Assembly (NCBI GenBank): GCA_019095985.1
Contig: CM032660.1
Span: 61,520,144-61,584,143 of the forward strand
Direction of reading: 5' to 3'
DNA: 64,000 nt
Source: Streblospio benedicti
Taxonomy: Eukaryota; Annelida; Polychaeta; Spionida; Spionidae
The notes below the pieces were generated by a model that did not search any database, was not told where the DNA came from, and was given only the letters and a program-made list of their open reading frames with translations. Positions within the stretch are counted from its first letter, which is position 1. The number at the start of each line of letters is the position of its first letter. Below, one piece after another: positions 35,205-46,192 of the stretch. The position numbers and the translations under genes are program-made.

Positions 35205-36013
35205 GTTCAGACATAAAGTGAGTTTGCTCAACAACCTGGCACCCTCCTTTCTAGTCCTTAATTTGCAGTGTTCAGGTGCTCTCGGTCACTAAAAGAACAT
35301 ATAATGTATGTCTACGCGAAGCATGAAAACAAATACTGCTGTTCAATTTTCCAAAATTTTCAGAGCCGTAGCTACATATGAGGCAAGGAAGGTAACTGCC
35401 TCCTATGTTGTGGGAGAAATTTCTTCTTTTTTTTCCTTCTTTTTTTCGGTCCAACCTTGCATGAAGCTCATTTTTTGAATATTTCTTTAAAACTGTTACT
35501 TTTTACTGTGAAATAATCTAAGACAATATGAAACAATGCCTCAACTCCATACGTTTCTTAGATAATTTACTTTGTGACTTGTGGAATTGCAATGCGAGCC
35601 AAACACACAAAAATATCTAAATAAATGAATGAATGAATCAAGTGAAATAATCTCAGACACTATGAAACAATGCCTGAATTTCATACGTTTTTTCCTGATT
35701 ATAATTGTGACTCGCAAAGTGCGAGTCACGTACAAAAAAACACAGAATTTCAGAAGAACTACTGAACGTATTCTTGTGACTCTCAGAGTGGTTGTCTTGT
35801 ATGAATAATATAATATTGTTCACAAATCCGTTTATGCATACAGATTCTAATAAAAAATACTGAATAAACAGTCAATGAGTTGGAAAAGATATATCAATAA
35901 TTGCAATGTTATCAAAATGTTGTACCTAAAACACAATTCAAAGCTATTTCTAGTACACCAGTACCTAATACTACAAATTTAGATTCTATACATAACGGCG
36001 TCAAACGAAGTGT
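35205..36013 (+). repeat. Left arm of a 3.4-kb inverted repeat pair
   Basis: Two blocks, 35205-35352 and 35830-36013, are the complement of blocks at 38460-38606 and 37970-38088. The outer end reads AAGTGAGTTTGCTCAACAAC. Between the blocks lies an imperfect tandem of about 130 bp (GTGAAATAATCT...AAACAATGCCT at about 35508 and 35641) and a GCCGTAGCTACATATGAGGC repeat fragment near 35366. This may be one arm of a large TIR element. Confidence 0.7.
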
Positions 36014-37969
36014 TTAGAAAAACGTCTCGTATTTACACATAAGAAATATAAGCATTCTTTTAATGAAATATCATGGTGGCACACAAATTTGTTTCGTGGT
36101 CAAATTACTGTTCTGATCCAGCCTTAATTCATAGTTCAAGCTCAGATTAGCATGAAAAATATTCCACTACATTTTACCCATCACTTCATTCCAAAGATTG
36201 GCATCGACTGTCTACTACATTGCTTTTGATCACGTATCAGATACCTTATCAGCTAGCACCATTGCATTCATCATCCACAACATGCAGCGTAACCACATCT
36301 GTCACCCTAACAAGTTAGGCACATCACCCTAGTCCTGTGTACATACACCATGTTCTTTGATCCCTAGTAGCTCATATTGTAACAAGAGGCATTGGGTCTT
36401 TGATGTCATCAAGAGATTTAGTGTGATCCTGTCTACGGGATCATCACAATATCTCAAAGAGGTTGTTATGCCTCTATAACCACGAACAGAAGTGTATTCA
36501 TCACCAGTATACCATTCATCGGGATTCTGTACACGTGTCTATATGGTGCTGATGACTGATGGTCGTGTCTTCGTTCTTGACGGTGAACAAATGGGAAGCT
36601 AAAGATACGGGCGCAATCATCATTTGATACGGTTGTTTACGTGCACGTTTTGTTTTAGAAATAGACATGGAAATAGAATGCTGATAATCAGGAGACACAT
36701 GGCCCATGCATTTTTGGTGGAGAGGTGTCCCACCAAAGTTCTTCATTTTCGCAGGGTTTTTGGCACGTCCGCCATTGATTGTGCATTCAAAACCCATGAA
36801 ATCTCTCAAGTGCGCCCCCGTTTTCCAAAATCCTGGATCTGCCATTGGTGTGTGACTATGCATCATGCTTGTATGATATACGTCTTTTTTGACATTCGTG
36901 CAAAGCTAGTTCACATTACCGAAGTATATTCATTATTACCAAGTGCCGAAGCATGTTTTCTATCAATAGAACATTCTCTGATTCAATCCATTCATACTTT
37001 CATCTTACACAATATACGGTTTATGTACCCACAGCCAAGAATATCATAAGCCTAAAGCACAATAGTCTCATGAATGTAGACAGTAATAACAAGGTGCTGT
37101 TATTAACAATGCTCCACAGCTGGCACCAAATCGGGATAATATCAGGTCCTAGACACATCAATGCCGTGCACAGTCTTCATAGTTATGAATAATAGAGTCT
37201 GGCAAAGAAAATAATTCATATAGCAAGCCCTGGGTACGCAATCACGTCAGACAATAAGGACTCACGACAGGATGAATCTAGATTTAAGAAAAGGACTCCT
37301 GAAGACAAGAAGTATGCTCTGAGAGGTGTAATGAGGACATAAAAGACAAATGGTTACAGAAACACACTGGAAAGACATCAACATTGAAAACGATATTCAG
37401 GATTATATCACCATGATGCAAGAAGAGCCTCGTAAAGAAATATCCGTTACGAGTGACGCTATGACAGCGCAATAGCGAACGAGCACCAATCGCATAATGT
37501 CCTCTTTCTAGACTAGTTTTGGAGTTGCCCAATAGCCAGTCGGATCACTGCAAACAGTGTATGTCATTTACCGTGGAGAAAAGGCAGGAAATTACTGCAT
37601 ACATCTCCGCCATGTGCTGGCTTCCCCTCATACAATAATAGAACCGGTGATTAGAACTTACTGAGCCCGTCGTTTGTTCTTTTTAGCCAATAATCAAAAC
37701 ACAAATCTTGCTGGGTAAGTCTAGAAACTAGGACTGAAAGTTTTGGGCTTTCACAGACCCAACAGAAACCATAAAGTACTTGCTATAATCAGGTAAAACA
37801 CAAAGATGCTACTCTATTATTTTTTTACCTACTATGTATTAAATTAGCTCTCTATTTAATTGTGCTTCTGAATTCATCAATGAATCAAACAAATATCTCT
37901 TACAATGTTGTGGCAGTTATTTCCTTATTCACCACTTTTACTTTTTTGTTTACCAGACGTTTACCAGAC
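36014..37969. other. Spacer between the inverted arms, no gene
   Basis: Holds a partial GGCAGATCCAGG MITE (36721-36846) and otherwise unique-looking sequence. Open frames up to 141 codons cross the MITE and show no motif. Confidence 0.45.
36721..36846. mobile_element. GGCAGATCCAGG MITE, partial copy 6
   Basis: Core ACCAAAGTTCTTCATTTTCG and right end CCTGGATCTGCCATTG are clear; the left end is lost. Confidence 0.7.
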
Positions 37970-38108
37970 GTTCGTTTGAGGCCATAATGTATAGAATCTA
38001 AATTTGTAGTATTAGATACTGGTGTACTAGAAATAGCTTTGAATTGTGCTTTATGTACAACATTTTGATAACATTGCAATTATTGTAGGAATTGGCCACG
38101 AGATTGGA

Positions 38109-38203
38109 GTGTCAATCGCAAAATTGAGCATGCTGACGTCTGATTTGCCCGAACAAAGTGAGGGTAAATCAGACGTCAGCATGCTCAATTTTGCAATTGA
38201 CAC
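38109..38203. repeat. Palindrome, arms about 41 bases
   Basis: GTCAATCGCAAAATTGAGCA and onwards, mirrored after an 11-base spacer by the sequence ending TGCTCAATTTTGCAATTGAC. One or two mismatches. The two ORFs on opposite strands across it share peptides because of the symmetry. Confidence 0.9.
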
Positions 38204-38307
38204 GACAATCGAGTGGTCAATCACCATTCTATTATGACTAAAATCCATTTTATTTTAAAATAAATCATATTATAACATTCTCATTGCAAGTCAATTTTGC
38301 CAAAAAA

Positions 38308-38446
38308 GAGCGCGCGGAGACCACTACTACGGCGCTAGTCTAAACTCTTGCTCTCCTCTACACGGGACACGCCTTGCGACGTCAGCAGCTGTATTGATAA
38401 TGTGACGAGTTTAGACTAGCGCCGTAGTAGTGGTCTCCGCGCGCTC
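38308..38446. repeat. Palindrome with 40-base arms and 59-base loop
   Basis: The arms GAGCGCGCGGAGACCACTAC... (38308-38347) and their exact complement (38407-38446) are GC-rich, in contrast to surroundings. Perfect arm identity suggests recent origin or gene conversion. Confidence 0.92.
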
Positions 38447-38609
38447 TGGCCCTGGAAATATTGGAAAATTGAAAAGCAGTATTTGTTTTCATGCTTCGTG
38501 TAGACATACATTATATGTGCGTTTGTGACCGAGAGCACCTGGACACTGCGAGTTAAGGATTAGAACTGAAGGTGCCGGGTTATTGAGCAAACTCACTTTT
38601 TGCTCGCAG

Positions 38610-41395
38610 ATTTAAGATTTCCAAATATTGACTTTTACTGTGACCACACTGCATAATGTTAGAAATGTTGAAAAAAAATGCTAGAATAGTGGGCGGGTGC
38701 TTCTTGTTACATTTTACTGCCTTGTTCATAGCCACCAGCTGAGTGACAGCACGATTCAGTTCAGTAAAACCTTGTTGGTGTCAATACTACATTTTTGTAC
38801 CCATGGGGAAGTGTTTTATTCTGCACAATCATTCTTCATTCCTTTTGTTGAACAAATGCTGTGTTGGGGTCACAATAAGTTAAATTACATTTTAGACAAA
38901 TGCTTCAATTGTTGCGGATATACTCCAGGACGTCTAGGAGACAGCTGCTTGTAAGAGTGTAGAGAAAGGACAGCAGGAAATAGCTCAGGTTATTGGTGGA
39001 GGCCGGAGTGCGGTCTTGGTGCATGAAGCATTTCCTGTTTGTCACCACTGCAATAATGATGTGTCATTCATGTAATAATGCATTTGGAATGCACAATATT
39101 TATAAAGTTCTTGCTGCATGCGTTAGTGATTGCTCTGCTTTTAAAAAAAATAAAATTACGTTCAACTACGTCCAAACTTAACGTCCTTTATTATTGAAAT
39201 GAATTCACATTTGTTCTAGGACCAAAAAGACGGCAACTATGAAAAATAACCAATGACCAGTTTTTAATTATGTTAATATTGAGAGGTCTACCATATAGGC
39301 TGCTAAAATCAGCCAGCATAAAGGACTTCTTTTGTAACAGTCCACTACAACAAGAATTCTGTCCGAATGCAGCCCAGATGTTTAAAACTTCGTTAGAAAC
39401 TCAAATGACTATTTAGAAGCAGTTAGAATTCAGTTAGAAGTCACCTCAAATACACTGTCTATTGTTGTGCCCAGAATGTTTTGACCATCGCGTGAAGTCT
39501 GGGGAGGCATGGGGATTGACCAGCGTATGCTGGATCTGGACACATTGCACATATAATTGTTAATAAGCATTTCCCCAAAATAATAATTTTGAATACATTG
39601 TCAGTTGTGGCTTTATCATTACAGGGGAAATTGATGAATGCGTTATTTAGTATGAACCTGAAATGTCTCCAACCAACCGACCAACCCAACCAACCAACCA
39701 ACCAACCAACCAACCAACCAACCAACCAACCAACCAACCAACCAACCATCCAACCAAGCAACCAACCAACCAATGTTTATGCCAGCACATCGGGTCTCCC
39801 TAGACACCTGAGATTTGCCAGGCATGTCTAAAACTCTACAAGCTTGGATTAGTGAAAGAGTGTCATACAATGGGACTCCCTCTACCCAGAAACCCTACAT
39901 CTACCACTGATCAAGGCATCTCAGAAGAAAATCAAACCGTTCTAACATGAAATAGGTTGTAAAGTACATATCATTGTCCACCATTTAGCAATCTCATTCA
40001 TGAAGGCGCTAAAACGTGATGAAGAGTTCCCAGTGGTCTAATATGAAAAATTGAAGATGTCAGAAATGATTCATTTGCAGGTCTCATCTACATGAAGCAG
40101 AATGAATTTAGCAGGGTTGGTTCTACCCCTTGTATACAATGTTTATGTAGTCACCCGTCTGGCAATACTCTTGTATTTGTTGCTGTCTGAAACCAAGTGA
40201 GTAAATAATAATGCTTCTACAGGGCATGTCTATCTACAATCATATGGTTATTATGCTGGTTCCAATACAGCTGAAATCGCCTAATGAGTTCGAATGATAA
40301 CCTTCTGTATCTGTATCTGTATATATTACACTGCTTGAGGTCCTGAACAGGCGCGATGGCAGCGGGAGGCCACGTGATGTTGGTACATGGACCTCCAGAG
40401 GCAGGCTAGGTAGCCAACTGAGCCTCAGGGGTGGGTGCGTGTGTGTGTGTGTGGGGGGGTCACACTAGCTATAGTTTTCAAACTAGGTGAGTTCTTTTAC
40501 GTGCAGAGGGATGACTGTCTTACACACGGGACATGCCTTTTAACGAGGCTTCCGAACCTCTGCTTGGCGTAGCCATCGTCTTGTATGATATATATATTAG
40601 GTCCACCATGGAAATAAGTTGCTAGATATATTTCAATATCTCAAACTTTTTGGTGTTAACCATATTCTTTATCATTAGGCATAATTTCACTATTTATCTT
40701 TTCTTCATGTTTTTGTATTTGTAATTTTTTCAGCATCACATTTATTTTATTGCAGTCCAAAATTTCCAAAGATTCAAAATTGTATATTGAAACTATAACA
40801 TTGCATTATTTTTAATGTAAGTATAAGCAGATATTTTGTATTATTATTGCAAATGAATTTCAATCTCAATATCTCGACAGCAGCGCAGTACTTTTTTATT
40901 TATTTATTTTTTTTATTTTTTAAACAAATATTACATTTATTTTACAAAATAAAATTTACTTCATGGCTAGTACAGCAATAATTTCAGCATATCTCTTACA
41001 TATAAAAGACGTGAACACTAAAATAGATAAACATTTTCCACCAAAGATTATATTACCTATTCAAAAAATAAACCGAATTATTCTCTTCGAGACTTACGAT
41101 ACTTACTCTTGTTACTTTCATAATTGAAATCATACCATGATAAATGCGATTTTTTCATTACGTACAAGAGCTCCTTTATGACTAACATATTTGAACTGTA
41201 AGTTTATGTACAAAATACGCAATAAAATCCCTCACTACAGTATCCTTCTGTTCACATGATTGAGTCCACAAACCCCAGTCTTCATTTTTTTTAAATCAAT
41301 CTGAATACCATGACAACCACACATAGCAAGTCTGAACATAGCATGCAATAGAGCACAAGCCAATAAAAATCTCCCTTGGCTCCAAGATCAGATAC
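38610..41395. other. Intergenic and HP1 3' region, no gene
   Basis: Holds a CCAA microsatellite at 39669-39772, a repeat at about 40100-40310 shared with 46120-46192 and 46593-46690 (phrase GTCTGGCAATACT), and a GTGTGT run near 40438. The last part (40860-41400) is AT-rich and is probably the 3' UTR of the HP1 gene. Confidence 0.45.
39669..39772. repeat. CCAA tetranucleotide microsatellite
   Basis: About 100 bases of CCAA units. The Gly/Trp/Leu/Val and Asn/Gln/Pro/Thr repeat ORFs across it are spurious. Confidence 0.95.
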
Positions 41396-41400
41396 ACTCG

Positions 41401-42024
41401 TTATTCAGTTCCACAGGGCTTACATATGATATGATATCCAGCAGTCTCTAATATTGATGTCAATGGAAACTGCTTGTCTTCTTTGTCACATTTTTTATCT
41501 TCATCATCTGTGGGCCACCATAGTCGCTTCTCGTAGAAAGCAATGACGATCTGTGGGCAGCGGATATTGGCCTGGCGCGCAGGCACGAAGTCAAGCTCAT
41601 CACAATCTTTCCAATACATAAGGAACATCAATTCACCACCGTATTCTGTTGCACCAATAATTCTCACTGGCTCCAGTCCACGATCAAATCCTCTAGCCTT
41701 TCTAGGCTTATTTTCTTCATCTTCTACCACTTTCTTCTTCTTTTTAGAGGAACTAGTTGCTGCTGCTTCATCATCATCCTTCTTACGCTTCTTTCCATCT
41801 TCTTTCTTTTTCTTAATTATTTCTTCAAACGCATTTATCAAGCCAGGACAATCCAGATTGTCTTCAGGCTCCCATGTATTATCATCTTCTCCATAGTCTT
41901 TCCATTTCAAGAAATACTCCTTTTTGCCGTTACGTATTCTCACATCAATAATCTTCTCCACAACAAATGTTTCCTCCTCTTCCTCCTCTGGTACATCAAC
42001 GGGTGGATCTGCAGTCTTAGGCAT
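41401..42024 (-). CDS. Intronless heterochromatin protein 1 (HP1/CBX)
   Basis: 207 codons in one frame. An acidic start (PEEEEEE) leads to a chromodomain at about residues 20-72, which binds methylated H3 Lys9: cage positions are F20, W41 and Y44, where vertebrate HP1 has Tyr, Trp, Phe. Then a Lys/Glu-rich hinge ([11 protein letters not shown]) with DNA/RNA-binding character and a chromoshadow domain at about 109-170 ([20 protein letters not shown]), the dimer and PxVxL-binding module. The tail is unusual: after the acidic DDEDKK it runs on about 30 residues ([18 protein letters not shown]), longer than typical HP1 alpha/beta/gamma. Animal HP1 genes normally have introns, so this looks like a retrogene. 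It acts in the nucleus. It points away from STYX. Confidence 0.93.
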   Translation of the reverse strand: MPKTADPPVDVPEEEEEETFVVEKIIDVRIRNGKKEYFLKWKDYGEDDNTWEPEDNLDCPGLINAFEEIIKKKKEDGKKRKKDDDEAAATSSSKKKKKVVEDEENKPRKARGFDRGLEPVRIIGATEYGGELMFLMYWKDCDELDFVPARQANIRCPQIVIAFYEKRLWWPTDDEDKKCDKEDKQFPLTSILETAGYHIICKPCGTE

Positions 42025-42455
42025 AACTTTTTTTTTTTAAATAAAAGAAAGATTAGATAAAAGAATATAATTAAATCAAAATCAACAATTCAAGCAGCTA
42101 CTCAGCAAAGTCACAAAACACCTGCTATTTCTAGGAAAAAGTTATTGATTTTATTAAACTACTAAGAAAAGCTCCAAAATCAATGAACATCAAAGAGATC
42201 GCACAGACCATCGTGCGTATCAGTCATACGGCAGACGTAGTATTGCAGAAGCCCGACCATAGGCGTCTATATGTCTATATGTCTGGGTGCGCCGTGTTCT
42301 GTTATGATTATGCAGTGTATTACTACACATTATTGCATTTTGTAATTTATTGATAAATTATCTTATCTATCTTATCTTATCTATTAAATGTGTTGAATAT
42401 ATACCAGTTTATCTTTTAAACAGTATTGTAATTGTTTAGAAAAGACTGATAATTA
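42025..42455. other. HP1 upstream region
   Basis: Directly upstream of the HP1 ATG (minus strand) is an A/T run. No clear TATA box. A TATCT repeat near 42360-42385. No other gene. Confidence 0.35.
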
Positions 42456-42599
42456 CAAAACCGGGTTCGTTGTGTAACATTGATTATTTTATTGGGCTCG
42501 TTCTTGGGGCATATCACGGCTCGCCCTTCGGGCTCGCCGTGATACGCCCCCAAAACTTGCCCAATAAAATAATCAATGCTAACAACTCACCCGGTTTTG
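42456..42599. repeat. Long palindrome (about 63-base arms)
   Basis: CAAAACCGGGTTCGTTGTG... mirrored by ...CAACTCACCCGGTTTTG, with a GC-rich tip CACGGCTCGCCCTTCGGGCT. A few mismatches between arms. Fold-back MITE-like. Confidence 0.9.
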
Positions 42600-42605
42600 T
42601 CTATT

Positions 42606-42684
42606 TATGTATAATAAGGACCTGTGAGAACATACCTCGGGGCTGCGCCCCTCGGTATGTTCTCACAGGTCCTTATTATACATA
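42606..42684. repeat. Perfect palindrome next to the previous one
   Basis: TATGTATAATAAGGACCTGT and following, mirrored exactly to 42684, with a CGGGGCTGCGCCCCTC tip. Essentially no loop, so it would extrude as a cruciform or transcribe into a tight hairpin. Confidence 0.93.
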
Positions 42685-43099
42685 ATCTTTAATACGAGGC
42701 CATTATCTGACTTAAAATATGCTGCTCACATTTGACAATTTTTATGTTTTCTCATTTTTTTTTCTTTAGAAATTGGTAGATCTACATAGTAATTATTTTC
42801 ACATGGTATAACATCAACCCCAGAAATGGACTCTTCTAAAGTTGGCTTGTACATGTAGGTCACGTTTTTATCTGGGCTTGTATATGTAGGTTAAGTTCAT
42901 ATCTGGGCCTATGATACCCTCAATATGTGAGACATTGAGGCACCAGTGTGGTGTATGCATATATATAATGTTCCAGAAAAATCTTGTATGTTCTTGTGTA
43001 ATCGACGCTGACACGTGCATGACACACTATTTTCTCATTTCTTTAAAATGGATAATGAAATAATGGATAAAGGATATGAAACTGACGAAGTTTTGTCCC

Positions 43100-43488
43100 A
43101 GTATCTAGATATGGTTGAAACTTATCAACCAAATACATTATCTACAAGTGGTAGGTATTCTTAATATTATCATGTACAGATTAGATTATCCTTAATGCTA
43201 TTTTTTGCGTTTTTAAACGTGCATACTTCTTAATGTATTTGGTTGATAAGTTTCAACGAAAAACGCAAAAATAGCATTAATGATAATCTAATCTGTACAT
43301 AATAATATTAAGAATACTTACCACTTGTAGGTGTAATCTAGATATGATTGAAACTTATCAACAAATACATTATCTAAGAAGTATGCACGTTTAAAAACGC
43401 AAAAAATAGCATTAAGGATAATCTAATCTGTACATAAAAATATTAAGAATACCTACCACTTAGATAATGTATTTGGTTGATAAGTTGG
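43100..43488. repeat. Shuffled inverted duplications, seven segments
   Basis: Two units, a (TTGAAACTTATCAACCAAAT...) and b (AAGTGGTAGGTATTCTTAAT... to ...GCATACTTCTTA), alternate as a, b, a', b', a, b', a', where the prime is the complement. Copies are nearly identical, so the rearrangement is recent or kept alike. The first a sits at the end of a small ORF (ATG at 43049, 34 codons, then GTAGGT). Confidence 0.8.
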
Positions 43489-43490
43489 CA

Positions 43491-43623
43491 CTTCAATAGA
43501 TTGAACTTGGTCTAGATATTTCCTAGGTCATTATTAGCACAGGTAATTCTGTTTGGAATAATTACCTCCTTCAAGTTGAATAATGACCTAGGAAATATCT
43601 AGACCAAGTTCAAGCTATTGAAG
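43491..43623. repeat. Palindrome, 45-base arms
   Basis: CTTCAATAGATTGAACTTGG... (43491-43535) and its complement (43579-43623), 43-base loop. Third palindromic unit between HP1 and STYX. Confidence 0.9.
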
Positions 43624-43747
43624 GGCAGGTGATGACCTTAAATAACATATTAGTCAAAACAATACAAGCTAGAAACAAAATATAGTCAACATACAGTCAG
43701 ATTGCTTATAAATTTTTATGTGTAAATACCGCACGGTCTTCTAATCA

Positions 43748-43945
43748 CTTCGTTTGAGGCCGTTGTGTATAGAATCTAAACTTGTAGTATTAGGTACTGA
43801 TGTACTAGAAATAGCTCTGAATTGTGTTTTATGTATATGTTATATATATATAACATTTTTATGAGATTGCAATTATTGATATATCTATTCCAATTTATTG
43901 ACTGTTTTTTTCGGTATTTTCTATTCGAATCTGTGTGCATTGAAA
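43748..43945 (-). repeat. Third copy of the inverted-arm repeat
   Basis: Complement of 35830-36013, same phrases (TAGAATCTAAACTTGTAGTA, CTAGAAATAGCTCTGAATTG), same orientation as 37970-38088. It ends 65 bases before the STYX start and so lies in its promoter or 5' UTR. Confidence 0.75.
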
Positions 43946-44009
43946 GGTTTTGTGACAATATTATATTATTTATGACGAAACAATTAGAAAAGTCTTTCTT
44001 TTTCTAAGG

Positions 44010-44657
44010 ATGGATAAAATCGCATATCCCGCATTGCCTCCAAAGTGTAGAGCTGACTGTGATTGGCATTATTCTGAACGTCGAGAGATGCAGGAAGTTC
44101 TCCCTGGTGTGTATTTAGGACCATATGCAGCTGCCAAAGACTTGAGCTACTTAGAAGACCATCAGATTTCTCACATCGTGTGCATTCGACACGAAGCAGA
44201 AGCTAACATTGTGAAGCCTAAGTTTGAGCAGCACTTCAAATATTTGGTGTTGAATGTTGCGGATCTTGTTGAAGAACACATTATCAGTCATATTCCTACA
44301 GTCAGAGACTTTATCGATGAGGGCCTTCAGACTAATGGAAAAGTTCTTGTTCATGGCACCACTGGTATTTCTCGAAGTGCTGCCTTTGTGATTGGCTATA
44401 TAATGGAAACGTATGGTCAGACCTACGAGGCAGCAATGGCACATGTGCTGCGGCAGCGATTCTGTATCTCCCCCAACGAGGGCTTTGCACACAGCTCAAG
44501 GGAGTATGAGGCGATCTACCGGGCGCGTCATTTGGGGCAGACGTCAGCAGCGAACAACAGAGGTTCCTTGAAGCGCAAGTCCGAAGATGACCATGATCAG
44601 CCTGACCATGCCAGACACCCAGAGGGCATGGACGTCGCCTCCAACGTCCACATCTAA
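44010..44657 (+). CDS. STYX: STYX pseudophosphatase, intronless
   Basis: 215 codons in one frame, close to human STYX (223). STYX has a dual-specificity phosphatase fold but cannot cleave phosphate; it binds phosphoproteins and competes with active phosphatases. The signature loop reads VHGTTGISRSA: H115, then Gly116 where active enzymes have the catalytic Cys, then G119 and R122 kept, the same Cys-to-Gly change as in vertebrates. REMQEVLPGVYLGPY, LVLNVAD (general-acid region) and RFCISPNEGF match the family. A Lys/Asp-rich tail (GSLKRKSEDDHD) also has a vertebrate parallel. A good acceptor (TTTCTTTTTCTAAG) just before the ATG suggests a spliced 5' UTR. Vertebrate STYX has many coding introns; here there are none, so a retrogene is likely. 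Confidence 0.93.
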   Translation: MDKIAYPALPPKCRADCDWHYSERREMQEVLPGVYLGPYAAAKDLSYLEDHQISHIVCIRHEAEANIVKPKFEQHFKYLVLNVADLVEEHIISHIPTVRDFIDEGLQTNGKVLVHGTTGISRSAAFVIGYIMETYGQTYEAAMAHVLRQRFCISPNEGFAHSSREYEAIYRARHLGQTSAANNRGSLKRKSEDDHDQPDHARHPEGMDVASNVHI

Positions 44658-45560
44658 CCAAGACAAAAACTGCCAATGGATAGAGTGCACAAACTTTCGC
44701 ACCACATTTGTGTTTTAAAGCAACATAATAACTTAGATGCCAATTTTGGGATTGATAACTTTGTCTGATTGTTAAATGATCTTTATGCTTGATGTGTGGG
44801 TGCAATTTTACCAATGAAACTACAAATTTGAAGGAGCAAAAACGATTTTAGATTTTTTTCTGGACAAAAATTAATATTATTGAAAAATTAAGAAGTGTAA
44901 CAATTCATTTTCAGTACATTTTTTGGAAAATTGTTTTGTTTGATTGAATATACAATATTCAAATTTATAAGGTATAAGGTCATAAAATAAAATGAGTTCG
45001 CACAAAAGTTTGTTTTTGTTTTCCACTGTTTTAATACAATATTAGCATTATAGACTTCCTTAGTTTGTAGTTCTCCACTTTAAAAGCATATCCTCAGGTT
45101 CTAACATTAACAGTTGTTATTTTCCTTCAGAAATATTTTAAGTTTTGATAATTTAATTTCTAGGTATCAAATGGAGCCTAGAATATTTTTTTTATTTAGA
45201 TAAGACTATGTTTTGAATACATGTATTTCATTTTGCCATATTTGATCCTGTTGACATTATCCCTGGTCGCCACATAAGATATTAATTAGTCAATAAGTAC
45301 TTATTACAAAATGTAATTACCAAGTTCTTTATTTTTTTGCGCATTCTTAATCCACAGCCACAGTCATATTGTTTATCCTTTTCTTGTGATTTATCCATCA
45401 GTATGTTACATAATAACTAATTATGTTCATAATCTAGTGTATGTGAAGTTGAAATTTCAAATATGACTGAAAGAAAATAACAGAATTTTAATCATTGTTT
45501 GTACATTGGCCAATGTAATGGGCACAAATTTTGCGTGACTGATTTTTTTATGACTGTTAT
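44658..45560 (+). other. STYX 3' region, no other gene
   Basis: AT-rich. The hexamer AATAAA at 44986-44991 is the likely polyadenylation signal of STYX, about 330 bases past the stop. Nothing else is supported up to the MITE at 45566. Confidence 0.5.
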
Positions 45561-45565
45561 TGAGT

Positions 45566-45775
45566 TACTGTAAAACTAGAAATGTTTGCGCACAATTTAA
45601 TTTGCAAATTTTGTGGGTAGGTGCAAAAACGCAAACTTAAATAGTCAGCAAACATTAATAGCCTGTGCAGAGAAGGGCCAGGATGAACCAAAATCGCAAA
45701 ATTAAATAGTCACAAAATAATTTATAAACGAAAATCGCAAAATTTTGTAGCCACAAAATATTCTAGTTTTACAGT
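45566..45775. mobile_element. TACTGTAAAAC MITE, copy 6
   Basis: Ends TACTGTAAAACTAGAA and TTCTAGTTTTACAGTA, 210 bp, same orientation as copy 1. Confidence 0.87.
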
Positions 45776-46192
45776 AGTGGAACATTACCGGTACTTATAT
45801 TTTTCTAGGTCATCCTTTTGTTTTTCAATGCGACATTTTGTAGTTGTGCCTATAGTGTAAGCATATTCATATTGTGGTGTGAATGTTTCAATCGTTTGTA
45901 AGAATACTTGTGATATTTCTGTATATTCGAAAATTGTACATGAACTACTATAATATTAAAAAATAATATTGAAAAAAAATATTATTCATAAGACGTAAGA
46001 CTCAACAACTGCAACATCTATATTTTATTCACCTATTCTTTTATTATGACATTTTTGTGTGATTGACTTGCATTGCACTTCAGCAAGTCACAATTTGAAA
46101 ATTAAATCACCTAAAAACATATGGAGTTTGACCCCTTGTATGCAATGCAGTCTCCCGTCTGGCAATACTGCTATAGCGCATGTCTACAGTAC

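Larger units (their letters stand above)
37970..38606 (-). repeat. Right arm of the 3.4-kb inverted repeat pair
   Basis: Blocks 37970-38088 and 38460-38606 mirror the left arm. The part between them is different: two palindromes (38109-38203 and 38308-38446) stand where the left arm has its tandem repeat. The outer end reads GAGCAAACTCACTTTTTGC. Confidence 0.7.

Noticed and set aside
38046-38248. Two ORFs on opposite strands with the same peptides
   Set aside because: A consequence of the palindrome at 38109-38203, not coding symmetry.
39459-39870. Gly-Trp-Leu-Val and Asn-Gln-Pro-Thr repeat proteins
   Set aside because: Produced by the CCAA microsatellite on both strands.
42470-42685. 71-codon ORF
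   Set aside because: It spans two palindromes and has no other support.
43049-43150. 34-codon ORF with donor-like end, weakly like the start of a TAF-type protein
   Set aside because: The likeness is a handful of residues, the ORF overlaps the shuffled repeat, and no second exon was found.
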